Assembly: GCA_965215855.1 (NCBI GenBank)
Contig: CBDCER010000001.1
Span: 178,553-242,552, forward strand
Source: J027 sp965215855
GTDB lineage: Bacteria; Chloroflexota; Anaerolineae; Aggregatilineales; J027
Reading direction: 5' to 3'
DNA length: 64,000 nucleotides
The notes beneath the pieces were generated by a model. It worked only from the letters and a program-made list of their open reading frames with translations. It searched no databases and was not told the origin of the DNA. A program made the translations under genes and the position numbers. Positions 18,008-27,229 of this stretch are shown here, piece after piece (position 1 is the stretch's first letter; each line of letters begins with the position of its first letter).

Positions 18008-18625
18008 TCATAATTCAATAGCGCCGACAGCGCCAGGTGATACCATTAACTCATAGTCTGCTTGAAAATCGGGCCAGCCCGGGATACCGATTTGTACACG
18101 AATGAACCAGCGGAGTTTATTGCGCCTGGCAGAAAATGTATGCATGCCGCCAGGTGGTATCTGGAGTGTGCGTTCGTCATTGAAAACCTGGTCGCTGTGA
18201 AAGCTCTGGAGTGGAAAATCGGCTATGGCTACATTCACATCCTTGTGAACCGTGACCGTATCTGTGCCGCTACTATAGATTGCGGTTTCGCGGAAAATGA
18301 GCGTATAGTTGAACTTCGTGGGGCTGATGTTGCTTTTAAATCCCTGGCGATAAGTGACTTTGAAAATGTCACCGACGCCGACCAATGGCGATGAAATCCA
18401 TAGCTCAGGCTCGGCGACTTTCATCTTGGCGAGTGCCTGTATTGCGATCAATCCTGTGATCAGAAGACCGATGGCGAGGAAGACGATGCCGATGATGAGC
18501 GCGGCGGGTTGGTCTGATGTGAGGCCGACGATTAGTGGGCACAATGCACCACCGCTCCAGATCACGCCAAAAATCAATGCAAAGGCCAGCGGTGACGATT
18601 GATTATCTCGTTTGAGTTGGATCAT
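18008..18625 (-). CDS. Membrane-anchored arrestin-like protein
   Basis: 205 residues with two N-terminal hydrophobic helices (about 13-35 and 42-68), then a soluble beta-rich domain of about 130 residues. Its strands (FKVTYRQGF, YTLIFRETAIYSSGTDT, LRWFIRVQIGIPGWPDF) resemble the C domain of arrestins and look complementary to the downstream gene. It is probably anchored in the membrane with the beta domain facing the cytoplasm. No catalytic residues are visible. The two genes form an operon of their own, divergent from the DMT permease. Confidence 0.65.
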   Translation of the reverse strand: MIQLKRDNQSSPLAFALIFGVIWSGGALCPLIVGLTSDQPAALIIGIVFLAIGLLITGLIAIQALAKMKVAEPELWISSPLVGVGDIFKVTYRQGFKSNISPTKFNYTLIFRETAIYSSGTDTVTVHKDVNVAIADFPLQSFHSDQVFNDERTLQIPPGGMHTFSARRNKLRWFIRVQIGIPGWPDFQADYELMVSPGAVGAIEL

Positions 18626-18674
18626 GAACCATCCTTTCTCTATGGTTTAATTGTACTGCATTTAGGGGCATGGC

Positions 18675-19565
18675 ATGTATCGTGGGGCAATTTACGGATT
18701 ATCGGCAGCAGCAATTTGGGGTGGCATGTATGTGGTGTCGGATGTGGTGCTGGAGACGATTCCACCTTTCACTCTATTGAGTCTGCGCTTGATGATTGGC
18801 GCGGCCATGCTGGTGCTTGTCGTCCAGCGTACACCTGGTAATCGTCTACCGCAGCGAAAGGACATCATGCCATTATTGGGCGTGGGGTTGGTTGGATTTG
18901 GAGTCAGCCTGGGAGCACAATTCGTAGGTACGGATAAATCGACTGCCGTCAATGGGGCACTCATCACCAGTGCGTCTCCGGCGTTCATCCTGGTGTTTGC
19001 GGCGTTGATTCTGGGTGAGCGCCTGACGCCGAGACGTGTGTTGGCGGTGCTGGTGGCCTCGGTGGGGGTGGTGGTGATTATTGACCCGCGAGAAGCTGAC
19101 TTCAGTTCCGAGACGTTTATGGGCGATGTGTCGTTGGCGTTGGCTGCGCTGACGTGGGGGTTGTATTCAGTATTGGTGCGGCGTGTGCGGGATCGGGCGG
19201 ATACACTGCCTGTGACGCTGGTGGCCTTTGCGGGCGGCTTGCTATTGACAGTTCCAGCGGCGGGAATTGAACTCTATCATGAACCGGTGGGCCAGATTGA
19301 CCTGGGGATTGTGTTGGGGGTGCTGTACTTGGGGGTGATTTCGACGGCGGTCGCAATGTGGTTGTGGAATAGGGCATTTGTGCTGGTAGATGCGTCGGTG
19401 GCGTCACTGTTCTTCTTTGCTCAACCGTTGACGGGCACAGTGTTGGCTGTGCTGTTTCTGGATCAAAAGATGACTCTTACGCTGTGGGTAGGGGCGGTGT
19501 TGATTCTGCTTGGAGTATTGATGGCTGTGCTACGGATAGATCGTAGGTCGCGCCCAGGTGCATGA
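18675..19565 (+). CDS. EamA/DMT-family permease
   Basis: 296 residues with about ten hydrophobic helices arranged as two EamA repeats, each with the family's conserved Gly/Pro-rich ends (AAIWGGMYVVSD in repeat one, LAALTWGLYSVLVRR in repeat two). Members export metabolites such as amino acids or nucleosides by exchange with protons. The substrate cannot be predicted. AGGGG lies 6 bases before the ATG at 18675. The last 89 bases overlap, on the opposite strand, the end of the cyclase/ATPase gene. Confidence 0.88.
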   Translation: MYRGAIYGLSAAAIWGGMYVVSDVVLETIPPFTLLSLRLMIGAAMLVLVVQRTPGNRLPQRKDIMPLLGVGLVGFGVSLGAQFVGTDKSTAVNGALITSASPAFILVFAALILGERLTPRRVLAVLVASVGVVVIIDPREADFSSETFMGDVSLALAALTWGLYSVLVRRVRDRADTLPVTLVAFAGGLLLTVPAAGIELYHEPVGQIDLGIVLGVLYLGVISTAVAMWLWNRAFVLVDASVASLFFFAQPLTGTVLAVLFLDQKMTLTLWVGAVLILLGVLMAVLRIDRRSRPGA

Positions 19566-22500
19566 ATATGCCGATGGCTTTTTCGAGATGGTGTCGCCGG
19601 ATAGGGTCGCTGTCGTCCAATGTGCGCCCGATGTGATAATGTACCAATGCTGATTCGTAGGGCATATCTAGGTCATGGGCATGTCGGAGGGCCATGTCCC
19701 AGGCTGTATATGCTTTGGTGGGCTTGCCTTGTAGCCAATGATAACGACCCTGGTGCAACCGGAAACGCGGACATCCAACCGGAAAAACGTTCGCGAATCG
19801 TTTCAGAGCTTTGAGGGAGTTGCGGACTTTGGAAGCAAATCGGGTGTTATTTGTGGTTTCCCAGAGTGTCAGATAGACATCAGGCACGTAGACATAGCCG
19901 CCAAAGGCCACGTAACCCAGAGGTGGTTGTTTGGTGATGGTCAGAAGAGTTTCATTGGCGATGGTTTCTGCTTGTTGTCTGTCATCATTCCGCAAATGGG
20001 CGATTGCCAACATCCCCAGATTATTTAGAAAAGCCAATTGGTCTGACAGATCTTTCAACAAATTATTGGCGGATTGGAGAAGTGTAAGAGCCTGCTCGTT
20101 TTGACCAAACACCAGGGCGATTGTACCGCGTCCACTGAGTGACCAGGCAACATGCTCACGGTTACGCGTATTGCCGACGGCTTGCTGAAGGGCTATGTAT
20201 CTGTTGTGGCTGTGCATGAACTGGCCGCGTAAAAATGCGGCAAAACCTGATGCCGCCAAGCTGTCACCATAACCCCGGCGATCTACAATTTGATCGTAAA
20301 TTTGAATACTCTGATCGAAGGCTTGCATAGCGGTGTCCCATTGCCCCTGGCTTGCACGATAGATGCCGATGCGTGACAGCGTCAGAGCCAGTGACCATTT
20401 GTCATCGAGTCTTTCGGCTATCGCTTGGGCCTGATGCAAGAAATGTTCAGCCATACCATGCCGCCTGATCGTTCCCATGCCAACTCCTGTATTGGCATAA
20501 GTGGCCGCCTTTTCGGGCGATTCAGTGCTTATAGTTTCAGCCAAATTCAAGCTGCGAAAACCAGCATAGGAAGCCTGTAGGCGCTGATTGGATAGATACG
20601 CAACTTCTTGAAGACGCCGATAGGCTCCAACACCTTGTAGCAATAGACGTGGATTCTCAGTGATCTTCCCAACAAAACGTTCCGGCCAGATGCGGTGTAA
20701 TATTTGGCGCAACACCTGGTTAGCCAACCCCACAAGAAGTTGACGATGACCACTTGGATGGGGCATATCCAGTAAAGCCAATACTCTTTCGGCAGTCAGA
20801 CGGCTTTCGTGCAAATTGCCCATGCCCCAATGAGCTTCGGCAGTGTAAATGGCCCAACGAATCTGGCGGGAGTGATTACTTTCGGGTTGTAAGACGATGG
20901 CTTCTTCGAGGGCATCAATAACTTCGCGGAAGTTTCCACCCCGCAAAGCCTGTTGAGCTGCCTTTTCCAGATAGTCTACTGCGCTGGACACGACTTCGGC
21001 CATTTTCCAATGGTGAGCCAGAAATAGGTTGAACGGTGATAGATCATAAACGAAGTTGCGCTCGTACCAGCGGGCAATCGCTTCGTGCAGGTCGCGCCGC
21101 TGTGAAAAGAGCATCAGGTTGTAGGCGACTTCCTGGGTGGCGCTGTGCTTAAACTGGTAGGCCAGGTCCGGCGCTGGCATTTCGACTTCAATTAGATCCA
21201 GTTTTTCCAATACACTCAGATGGTCGCTGAGTTGGTCTTTGTCAGCGGTAATGGGATAAACATCGTGCAAGGTGCGGAAAGAAAAGATTGGGCCGATGGC
21301 GCTGGCAACCTTCAGCGTGAGTTGTTGCTGGGGGGGCAGGCGATCAATGCGGCTGGTGATGACGCCCTGGATGGTATCAGGGAGATCTACGTCTGGGATG
21401 TTGATGACTCCTGGAGCTAGGCGGCATTCGCCATCGACCATCTCAATGTACTCGGAATCGCGCAAAGCGTAGGCCATTTGCTCCAAGAAGAAGGGGTTGC
21501 CGCGTGCTTTTTCCTCAAAAAGACTACGAATGTCTTGGGGCAAGATCGCGGCTCCTAATCGTTGGCGAACCAACGCGTGAGTTTCTTCGCTGGTAAGCGG
21601 CTGGAGGTCAATTTGTTGAGTGATTGGGCTTTCGAGTAATTGCTGTAGCTCGATGGATTCGTTGGCCAGGGGGCGCATGGCAATAATTAGGAGTAGGGGA
21701 TGCATTTGTTGGCTGGCGGCCAATGCCAAGGCCCATGAGGCAGAGTCGAGCCATTGGCCGTTTTCCAGAACAATGATGCTGGGAGCCTGGGCGCTGTGGA
21801 AACCGAGTAGCCGCAGTAGTAGGTGGCGTGTGTTTTCGGCACGAGCTTGCCCAGACATAGCTTTTGTGAGATCTGTTTCAGGAATATCTAGGGGGAGAAT
21901 GGCATTTAACAGCGGGGCTAGGTTCGATAGTTCGGGATCGGAGGCCAGGCGGGCAATAATAGCAAGGCTGCGGGCACGGGTCTGTGTGAAGTTATCCATG
22001 TGGAACATCTGACTGAGAACACCACGCCAGCCATGATACGGCGTGGCCCGGTCAATTGAGTCGGCTTCACCCATCAGAACTTCAATGCGACGGGCGTTTG
22101 CTTGCTCAATAAGGTCTGTAATCAGACGAGTTTTTCCGATGCCCTGCTCTCCTCGAATCAAGACAACAGTGTTTTCACCTTGCTCTAGTAGATCCAGACT
22201 GTGAGTCAGCAGGTCACGTTCTGGTTCACGGCCTATGACCGGGCGTAGACTACTTTCTACCTGTGCTTTGCCTCGCGGCGAATAAATTTGCACTGGCTCG
22301 ACCCGATTCTTGACCTGGATCGGGCGCAGCTTGGCATATTTGAGGCGCGTGTGAGTTGCCTGATAGGTGGCTTCGTCGCATAGGATAGACTGGCGGCGGG
22401 CGGCCATTAATCGGGCGGATAGCACCACTGTCTCGCCAACCATTGCGTATTCGCGGCGTAGCTGATTACCTACCGGCCCACAAAATGCTAATCCTGTTGC

Positions 22501-23556
22501 TACACCAATGGAACTTTCCAGGTCTAGTTCTTTGAGTTTGGCTTGCATTGCCAGCGCCGCCTGTACGCCGCGCAATGGGTCATCCTCATGTGTGAGTGGC
22601 GGCACACCAAACGCAGCGATGAAGACTGTACCTTTGTCATCCATGATGAATTGCCGGACGCTGCCTTGGTAATGATAGAGCGTGACTTGCATTTGCTGCA
22701 TGACGTCTTGCATACGGTCGGTCACATTCGGCGTGTTTTGGTTCAGGCCGTCAATGCTTACGAACAGTACCGTCACCCGGCGATTTTCGGCCAGCCAGCC
22801 GATTTGTCCCGCGTGTAGGCGCGAAAGAATAGCGCCAGCGACAAAACCGCGCAGGGCTTCTTCGGCGTCGGAGTGCAAAATGGCCGGGGCAAGAAGACGC
22901 GAGGGAATATAATCGTTGATACGGTCCAGTCGGAAGAAGTCGTCATGGACGCGCTTGCTGTCACAGTATGGTGCAACTAGCTCCCAGGCCTCAGTCGATA
23001 GAATCACTTCACCCGGACGCGAAACCTCGCTGGCGGCGTTCATCTGGCCGACGGGTTGACCAGCCAGCAGGAGTTCCCAACGTTTAAGGACGCCACCAAC
23101 AGCCGCAGTCAGGACTTCGCCCGCACCGATGCCAATTCGCATCGAGAGACGTTCTCCAGCGGAAATTTGGAGTCCGTTCAGGCGTTCTTGGATCAAGAGA
23201 CTGCACTGAATACAGCGCCGGGTGACGGTAGTCAAGTCCTCATTATGGGCAATTGTCGGCCAGATGGCATAGAGTCCGTCGCCAGCAAATTTCACGATGT
23301 CGCCACCATGACCGGAAATCAAGTCGATCAATGCGCCGAAGGTCTGGTTTAGGATATGTGTTAGCTCTTCAGCACCGGATGGGCCGTGTTTGGCGAGGCG
23401 AGCAGCCAGCTTACTGAATCCTGAAAGATCAGCGAAGAAGACGGCGGCAGGAAACGGCTCAACATATGGCTCGATCAGTGGCGTTGGATCTTGCGTGAAA
23501 CGCCGGGCGACGAGCCAGGGAACATAGCTAGCAATTGTGTCGAGAACTTGAGACAT
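19477..23556 (-). CDS. Soluble adenylyl-cyclase-like protein: two cyclase domains, AAA ATPase, TPR repeats
   Basis: 1359 residues. Residues about 30-195 form a class III nucleotide cyclase domain with metal-binding FADLSGF and GGDIVKFAGDGLYAIW. Residues about 260-400 are a second cyclase-like domain in which the metal Asp of FxDIxG is replaced (FVSIDGL), so it is probably regulatory. A P-loop ATPase follows with RGEQGIGKTRL near 465-475 and an AAA_16-like module. The remainder, about 850-1340, is helical TPR-type repeats. This C1-C2-ATPase-TPR order is that of mammalian soluble adenylyl cyclase. It probably makes cAMP (or another cyclic nucleotide) or acts as a regulator. A dyad lies just before the start. 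Confidence 0.88.
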   Translation of the reverse strand: MSQVLDTIASYVPWLVARRFTQDPTPLIEPYVEPFPAAVFFADLSGFSKLAARLAKHGPSGAEELTHILNQTFGALIDLISGHGGDIVKFAGDGLYAIWPTIAHNEDLTTVTRRCIQCSLLIQERLNGLQISAGERLSMRIGIGAGEVLTAAVGGVLKRWELLLAGQPVGQMNAASEVSRPGEVILSTEAWELVAPYCDSKRVHDDFFRLDRINDYIPSRLLAPAILHSDAEEALRGFVAGAILSRLHAGQIGWLAENRRVTVLFVSIDGLNQNTPNVTDRMQDVMQQMQVTLYHYQGSVRQFIMDDKGTVFIAAFGVPPLTHEDDPLRGVQAALAMQAKLKELDLESSIGVATGLAFCGPVGNQLRREYAMVGETVVLSARLMAARRQSILCDEATYQATHTRLKYAKLRPIQVKNRVEPVQIYSPRGKAQVESSLRPVIGREPERDLLTHSLDLLEQGENTVVLIRGEQGIGKTRLITDLIEQANARRIEVLMGEADSIDRATPYHGWRGVLSQMFHMDNFTQTRARSLAIIARLASDPELSNLAPLLNAILPLDIPETDLTKAMSGQARAENTRHLLLRLLGFHSAQAPSIIVLENGQWLDSASWALALAASQQMHPLLLIIAMRPLANESIELQQLLESPITQQIDLQPLTSEETHALVRQRLGAAILPQDIRSLFEEKARGNPFFLEQMAYALRDSEYIEMVDGECRLAPGVINIPDVDLPDTIQGVITSRIDRLPPQQQLTLKVASAIGPIFSFRTLHDVYPITADKDQLSDHLSVLEKLDLIEVEMPAPDLAYQFKHSATQEVAYNLMLFSQRRDLHEAIARWYERNFVYDLSPFNLFLAHHWKMAEVVSSAVDYLEKAAQQALRGGNFREVIDALEEAIVLQPESNHSRQIRWAIYTAEAHWGMGNLHESRLTAERVLALLDMPHPSGHRQLLVGLANQVLRQILHRIWPERFVGKITENPRLLLQGVGAYRRLQEVAYLSNQRLQASYAGFRSLNLAETISTESPEKAATYANTGVGMGTIRRHGMAEHFLHQAQAIAERLDDKWSLALTLSRIGIYRASQGQWDTAMQAFDQSIQIYDQIVDRRGYGDSLAASGFAAFLRGQFMHSHNRYIALQQAVGNTRNREHVAWSLSGRGTIALVFGQNEQALTLLQSANNLLKDLSDQLAFLNNLGMLAIAHLRNDDRQQAETIANETLLTITKQPPLGYVAFGGYVYVPDVYLTLWETTNNTRFASKVRNSLKALKRFANVFPVGCPRFRLHQGRYHWLQGKPTKAYTAWDMALRHAHDLDMPYESALVHYHIGRTLDDSDPIRRHHLEKAIGIFMHLGATYDLSVAQPSILQAESTPPLPTA

Positions 23557-23577
23557 CGTCGATCATTCCATTTGCAG

Positions 23578-23614
23578 AGCAGCGCAATTTAATCTTAAGC
23601 TGATTCGCGCTGCT
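23578..23614. promoter_or_regulatory. Inverted repeat upstream of the cyclase gene
   Basis: AGCAGCGC (23578-23585) and GCGCTGCT (23607-23614) are perfect inverted copies with a 21-base A/T-rich spacer. They lie 21 bases from the cyclase start codon. A repressor operator or leader hairpin is plausible; no known site is matched. Confidence 0.45.
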
Positions 23615-23725
23615 GTGCAAAAGTTTTGGTTCTAGACGATATTTTGGCCGAAACCCGATGTTGCCAGAGTGTATTCACCATCGTGGCCTTGCCGACCGCG
23701 TATCTTAATACTTTGCTATAGACGC

Positions 23726-23971
23726 TCATTCCTTCAAAGGGCGACCAGCCGCTTGAATGACCTGCTTCATAGTGGGCCGTCCCTCATGTATTGCCAGCAA
23801 TAGCAGCGCCAGTGTGGTTTCAAGATCGAGTACGCCATGCAGTGGGTGAGCGGATGCTTGTTCATGCAAGGTGTGGGACGTATAGTCAGGCTCAATCACA
23901 TCCACCACACCCTCAACCAATGCTTCCTAGAGCGATTGCTGGTCAGCCGGAGTTTTGAATTCGGGTGTCAT
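23726..23971 (-). pseudogene. Short ORF interrupted by an in-frame TAG
   Basis: From ATG 23971 the frame reads 14 codons to a TAG, then continues 65 more (EALVEGVVDVIEPDYTSH..., ending GRPLKE). The part after the TAG looks like a normal folded helical peptide. No Shine-Dalgarno precedes the ATG. I do not recognise the family. It could be a degraded small gene or chance. Apart from this ORF and the dyad near 23,600, I see nothing in 23,557-24,025. Confidence 0.3.
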
Positions 23972-24025
23972 GTGACTTAATGAGCGAGGGTGCGTTGATC
24001 ATCTTCCTTTGATCTGTAGGCGCTG

Positions 24026-24886
24026 TCAAGAACGATTCAGGCCGATGTTGTTCAAAATCAAGCGATCTCGCAGACGGTCAGGCAATAGCCGTAGCAGATG
24101 GTATTTGAACCGATTGATAGCGACAACATAACGGGTTTTGGGGCGAGGGGCAGTCAAAGCACGGAAAACGGCCTGGGTGACAATTGAAACATCTGCACCG
24201 TTGGTTTGCGACTGTTTCAAGCGATTGGATACTAGACCGGCGGCATCGCCATAGTATTCGAGAGCCTGGGCCGATAGGTTCTGCGTCAGAGCCTTGCCGT
24301 CTTGCAAAGCTTTTTCCCAAATGGGTGTTTTGACAGCGGACGGTTTGATGACCACGACATCAATTCCCCAGGGTGTGAGTTCCATCCGTAGGGAGTCGGA
24401 TATGGCTTCCAGTGCGAACTTCGAGGCGTGATAAGGTGCGAGAAATGGGCTGGCGATTGAGCCGCCGAATGAACTCATATTGATGATACGACCCTTGCCC
24501 TGACGAATCAGTGGGAGGAAGGCCTGTGTCACAGCTACAAGACCGATTACATTGACTTCAAATTGCTTGCGAAGTTTCTCTAAACTCAGAAACTCTAATG
24601 GGCCACCGATGGCGATGCCAGCATTGTTGACCAGCCCTGCTAAACCACTGTCGCCGACTGCCTGAGTGATAATGGATACTGCCGATTGGATTTGCTCTGG
24701 TTGGGTGACATCTAACAGGATTGGCGTGAGGCTATCTGATGCACGCTTTCGCAATGCTGCGGCATCCTCTAGCCTGCGTACTCCCGCGAAGACCCGGTAG
24801 CCTTGCTGGTTAAGATCAAGGGCACAGGCGGCCCCGATGCCCGTTGATGCACCAGTAATCACGACGGCTCCTCGATTAATTGCCAT
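24026..24886 (-). CDS. Short-chain dehydrogenase/reductase
   Basis: 286 residues, classical SDR. Cofactor loop TGASTGIGAA near residue 12-21, NNAGIAIGG, catalytic Ser in INMSSFGGSI, and Tyr-x3-Lys in APYHASK. The length and C-terminal tail (RFKYHLLRLLPDRLRD) fit the SDR subgroup acting on lipids, retinol-like or steroid-like substrates. It probably uses NADPH, but the substrate is unknown. It is divergent from the ThrE genes. Confidence 0.88.
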   Translation of the reverse strand: MAINRGAVVITGASTGIGAACALDLNQQGYRVFAGVRRLEDAAALRKRASDSLTPILLDVTQPEQIQSAVSIITQAVGDSGLAGLVNNAGIAIGGPLEFLSLEKLRKQFEVNVIGLVAVTQAFLPLIRQGKGRIINMSSFGGSIASPFLAPYHASKFALEAISDSLRMELTPWGIDVVVIKPSAVKTPIWEKALQDGKALTQNLSAQALEYYGDAAGLVSNRLKQSQTNGADVSIVTQAVFRALTAPRPKTRYVVAINRFKYHLLRLLPDRLRDRLILNNIGLNRS

Positions 24887-24979
24887 ATATACATCCTCTG
24901 TATCCTGGGTGATTTACCTATAGCCTTTTTATGCAAACATTGGTAGTTATGATGTCATAGATTAATTGGAAGGGCATAA

Positions 24980-25798
24980 ATGGCCGATCAATTGCAAGTA
25001 AATGGCGTAGAAGGTCACAAGCCCACCCTCAATCGGCGTGAATTGCGGGATATTGTTGACCTGGCACTGTGGGCGGGGCAGTTGCTCCTGCATTTTGGGG
25101 CGGATAGCGAGCGCGTGGAGGAAACCGTGCATCGCCTGGGTACGGGATTGGGCTGTGACTGGATGGACATCCTGGTATCGCCCAATGTATTGATTGTAAC
25201 GACCACCAGCGGCGAGGAGTTTCGCACCAAAGTCCGGCGTGTGGTTGGGTTGGGCGTGAATATGTCGATTGTGGCGGCTGTCAATGATCTGAAATACCGG
25301 CTGGATGCAGGTGAATTGGATCGTTTCAAACTGCGTGAAGAGTTGGAGCGTATCAGCACCATGCCGCACCAATATAATCGCTGGTTGGTGGTAACGATGG
25401 TTGGGCTGGCATGTGCGGCGTTCAGTCGTCTAGCCGAAGGCGATTGGGCCGTATTCGGAATGACATTTCTGGCAGCATCAGCGGCAATGTTTGTGCGTCA
25501 AGAACTTGCTCGTCGCTATTTCAATACGTTTATGGTGGTCATCGTTACCGCGTTGGTAGCTGGACTGGTCGCTAGTCTGGCAACGGTGTTTGATCTCAGT
25601 CCGGAACCGCAGATTGCGCTGGCAGCATCCGTGTTGTTACTCGTGCCTGGTGTGCCATTGATAAATGCGGCTGAGGATTTGATTAAAGGCCACATGGTCA
25701 CGGGTATTGTGCGGGCCATTATTGGCGGTCTGATAGCATTAAATATTGCGCTGGGGTTACTGTCAGCGATGGCAATTATGGGAGTGTCGGGGCTATGA
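24980..25798 (+). CDS. Threonine/serine exporter family, N-terminal half (ThrE/YjjP type)
   Basis: 272 residues. A soluble N-terminal region with a conserved GADSERVEETVHRLG motif (ThrE, PF06738) is followed by about five membrane helices. This half pairs with the next gene, whose ATG overlaps its stop (ATGA at 25795-25798). Corynebacterium ThrE is a single protein, whereas E. coli YjjP/YjjB is split as here. Known members export threonine, serine or, for YjjPB, succinate. Confidence 0.88.
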   Translation: MADQLQVNGVEGHKPTLNRRELRDIVDLALWAGQLLLHFGADSERVEETVHRLGTGLGCDWMDILVSPNVLIVTTTSGEEFRTKVRRVVGLGVNMSIVAAVNDLKYRLDAGELDRFKLREELERISTMPHQYNRWLVVTMVGLACAAFSRLAEGDWAVFGMTFLAASAAMFVRQELARRYFNTFMVVIVTALVAGLVASLATVFDLSPEPQIALAASVLLLVPGVPLINAAEDLIKGHMVTGIVRAIIGGLIALNIALGLLSAMAIMGVSGL

Positions 25799-26271
25799 TA
25801 GATACGTTTTGGATGCTGGCTAAGGATGCATTGTGGTCAGGGGTAGCGGCAACGGGCTTTGCGATGCTGTTCAACGTGCCGCCGCGTGCATTGTTCGCCT
25901 GCGCCGGATGTGGGGCTGGCGGCCATGCCCTACGGACACTGCTTTTGGAACAGACTGATATGAGCATTGTGGCAGCAACACTGGTAGGGGCGACGTTGGT
26001 AGGATTCATGGGCTTGTTTTTCGCTTATCACTACAAAATCCCTTCACCAGTCTTCACGGTTAGTGGCTCTATACCAATGGTGCCGGGCACGTTCGCGTAT
26101 CGGACCATGATCCATTTGTTGCAGATCGCGGATGCAGATACGGTGGCGGGACAGGAAGCATTAGTCAATGCCAGCATTAACGGCGTGACAACCGGACTCG
26201 TGCTAGGGGCGTTAGCGGTGGGGATTGCTGCGCCGAGTCTGCTGTTTGAGCGGCATAAGCCGGTAGTGTAG
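25795..26271 (+). CDS. Threonine/serine exporter family, C-terminal half (YjjB type)
   Basis: 158 residues, about four to five membrane helices, with the GCGAGGHALRTLLLE segment and PVFTVSGSIPMVPGTFAYR, typical of the ThrE C-terminal domain (DUF3815). It is translationally coupled to the N-terminal half by a 4-base overlap. The two proteins should assemble into one exporter in the cytoplasmic membrane. Confidence 0.87.
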   Translation: MIDTFWMLAKDALWSGVAATGFAMLFNVPPRALFACAGCGAGGHALRTLLLEQTDMSIVAATLVGATLVGFMGLFFAYHYKIPSPVFTVSGSIPMVPGTFAYRTMIHLLQIADADTVAGQEALVNASINGVTTGLVLGALAVGIAAPSLLFERHKPVV

Positions 26272-26388
26272 TGTGCAGCGCGGGCGAGTTCAGACCGCAG
26301 GTCTGGTCGAGGTCGCGCCCAACGCAGCCCAAATTGCGGCAACGTCGCTATAATCAAGTGCAAGCCATCAATTGAAAGGAAACACGAG

Positions 26389-27228
26389 ATGGACGCGATT
26401 GTTGTGGACAATCTACGAAAACATTATGGTGATGTTGAGGCATTGCGCGGTGTGACTCTGACAGTACAGACGGGCGAGATTTTTGGCCTTTTGGGAGCGA
26501 ATGGCGCTGGTAAGACGACGTTGATCCGCACGCTGATTGGATCGCTGATGCCGACCAGCGGCGATGTGACTGTATTGAGCATGAATCCGAAACAAACACC
26601 GTCGTTACGACATCAGATTGGGTATATGCCCCAAAATCCGGCATTGTATGAAGACCTCTCCGGACGGGCTAATGTGCGTTTCTTCGCCCAGGCTCACCGT
26701 CTAGCTCATTTGGATCAGCGGGCGGATGAAGTCCTCAAGTTTGTGGGCTTATTCGAACGCCAACACGATCCAATTTATGCTTATTCAGGTGGCATGAAAC
26801 AACGTCTATCGCTGGCTTGTACGCTGGTGCATCAACCTCGTATTTTGATGTTGGATGAGCCGACAACAGGCGTTGATCCCAAGCTACGCGAGGCGTTCTG
26901 GCAACATTTTCGCAATCTGACTGAACAGGGCGTGACGATCATGGTCAGCACGCATCAGATGGATGAGGCTTTGCATTGTGATCGGCTAGCAATTATGCGT
27001 GATGGTGTAGTTTTAGTCTGCGATACACCTCGCAACATCTTGCGACGTGGACGAACTAGAGTGAGTATTTGGCAGGGCAATGATGTTTCCAGCGAAGCTA
27101 TGACGGAATACCCCACCGAATTGCCAGAGATTCTGAGCCGGTACGATGGAATCAGCCGCATCGAGATTGAACAAGATACGATGGAAGATGTGGTGTTAAG
27201 CATGATTCACGTTGAAGGGGATGAGTAA
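26389..27228 (+). CDS. ABC exporter ATP-binding subunit
   Basis: 279 residues. Walker A GANGAGKTT, signature YSGGMKQRLSL, Walker B ILMLDEPTTGVD and switch His in STHQMDEAL are all intact. It is of the DrrA/CcmA type that drives ABC-2 permeases. The preceding AAAGGA is well placed for the 26389 ATG. The permease gene follows directly, so the two form one exporter. The substrate (drug, lipid or polysaccharide) is unknown. Confidence 0.93.
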   Translation: MDAIVVDNLRKHYGDVEALRGVTLTVQTGEIFGLLGANGAGKTTLIRTLIGSLMPTSGDVTVLSMNPKQTPSLRHQIGYMPQNPALYEDLSGRANVRFFAQAHRLAHLDQRADEVLKFVGLFERQHDPIYAYSGGMKQRLSLACTLVHQPRILMLDEPTTGVDPKLREAFWQHFRNLTEQGVTIMVSTHQMDEALHCDRLAIMRDGVVLVCDTPRNILRRGRTRVSIWQGNDVSSEAMTEYPTELPEILSRYDGISRIEIEQDTMEDVVLSMIHVEGDE

Positions 27229-27229
27229 C

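Noticed and set aside
23726..23971. Readthrough amber-coded (pyrrolysine-like) gene
   Set aside because: A TAG in a short unrecognised frame with no supporting tRNA or homology is more simply a decayed or chance ORF.
24962..25372. A 136-codon minus-strand frame opposite ThrE
   Set aside because: Antisense shadow of a conserved membrane-protein gene.
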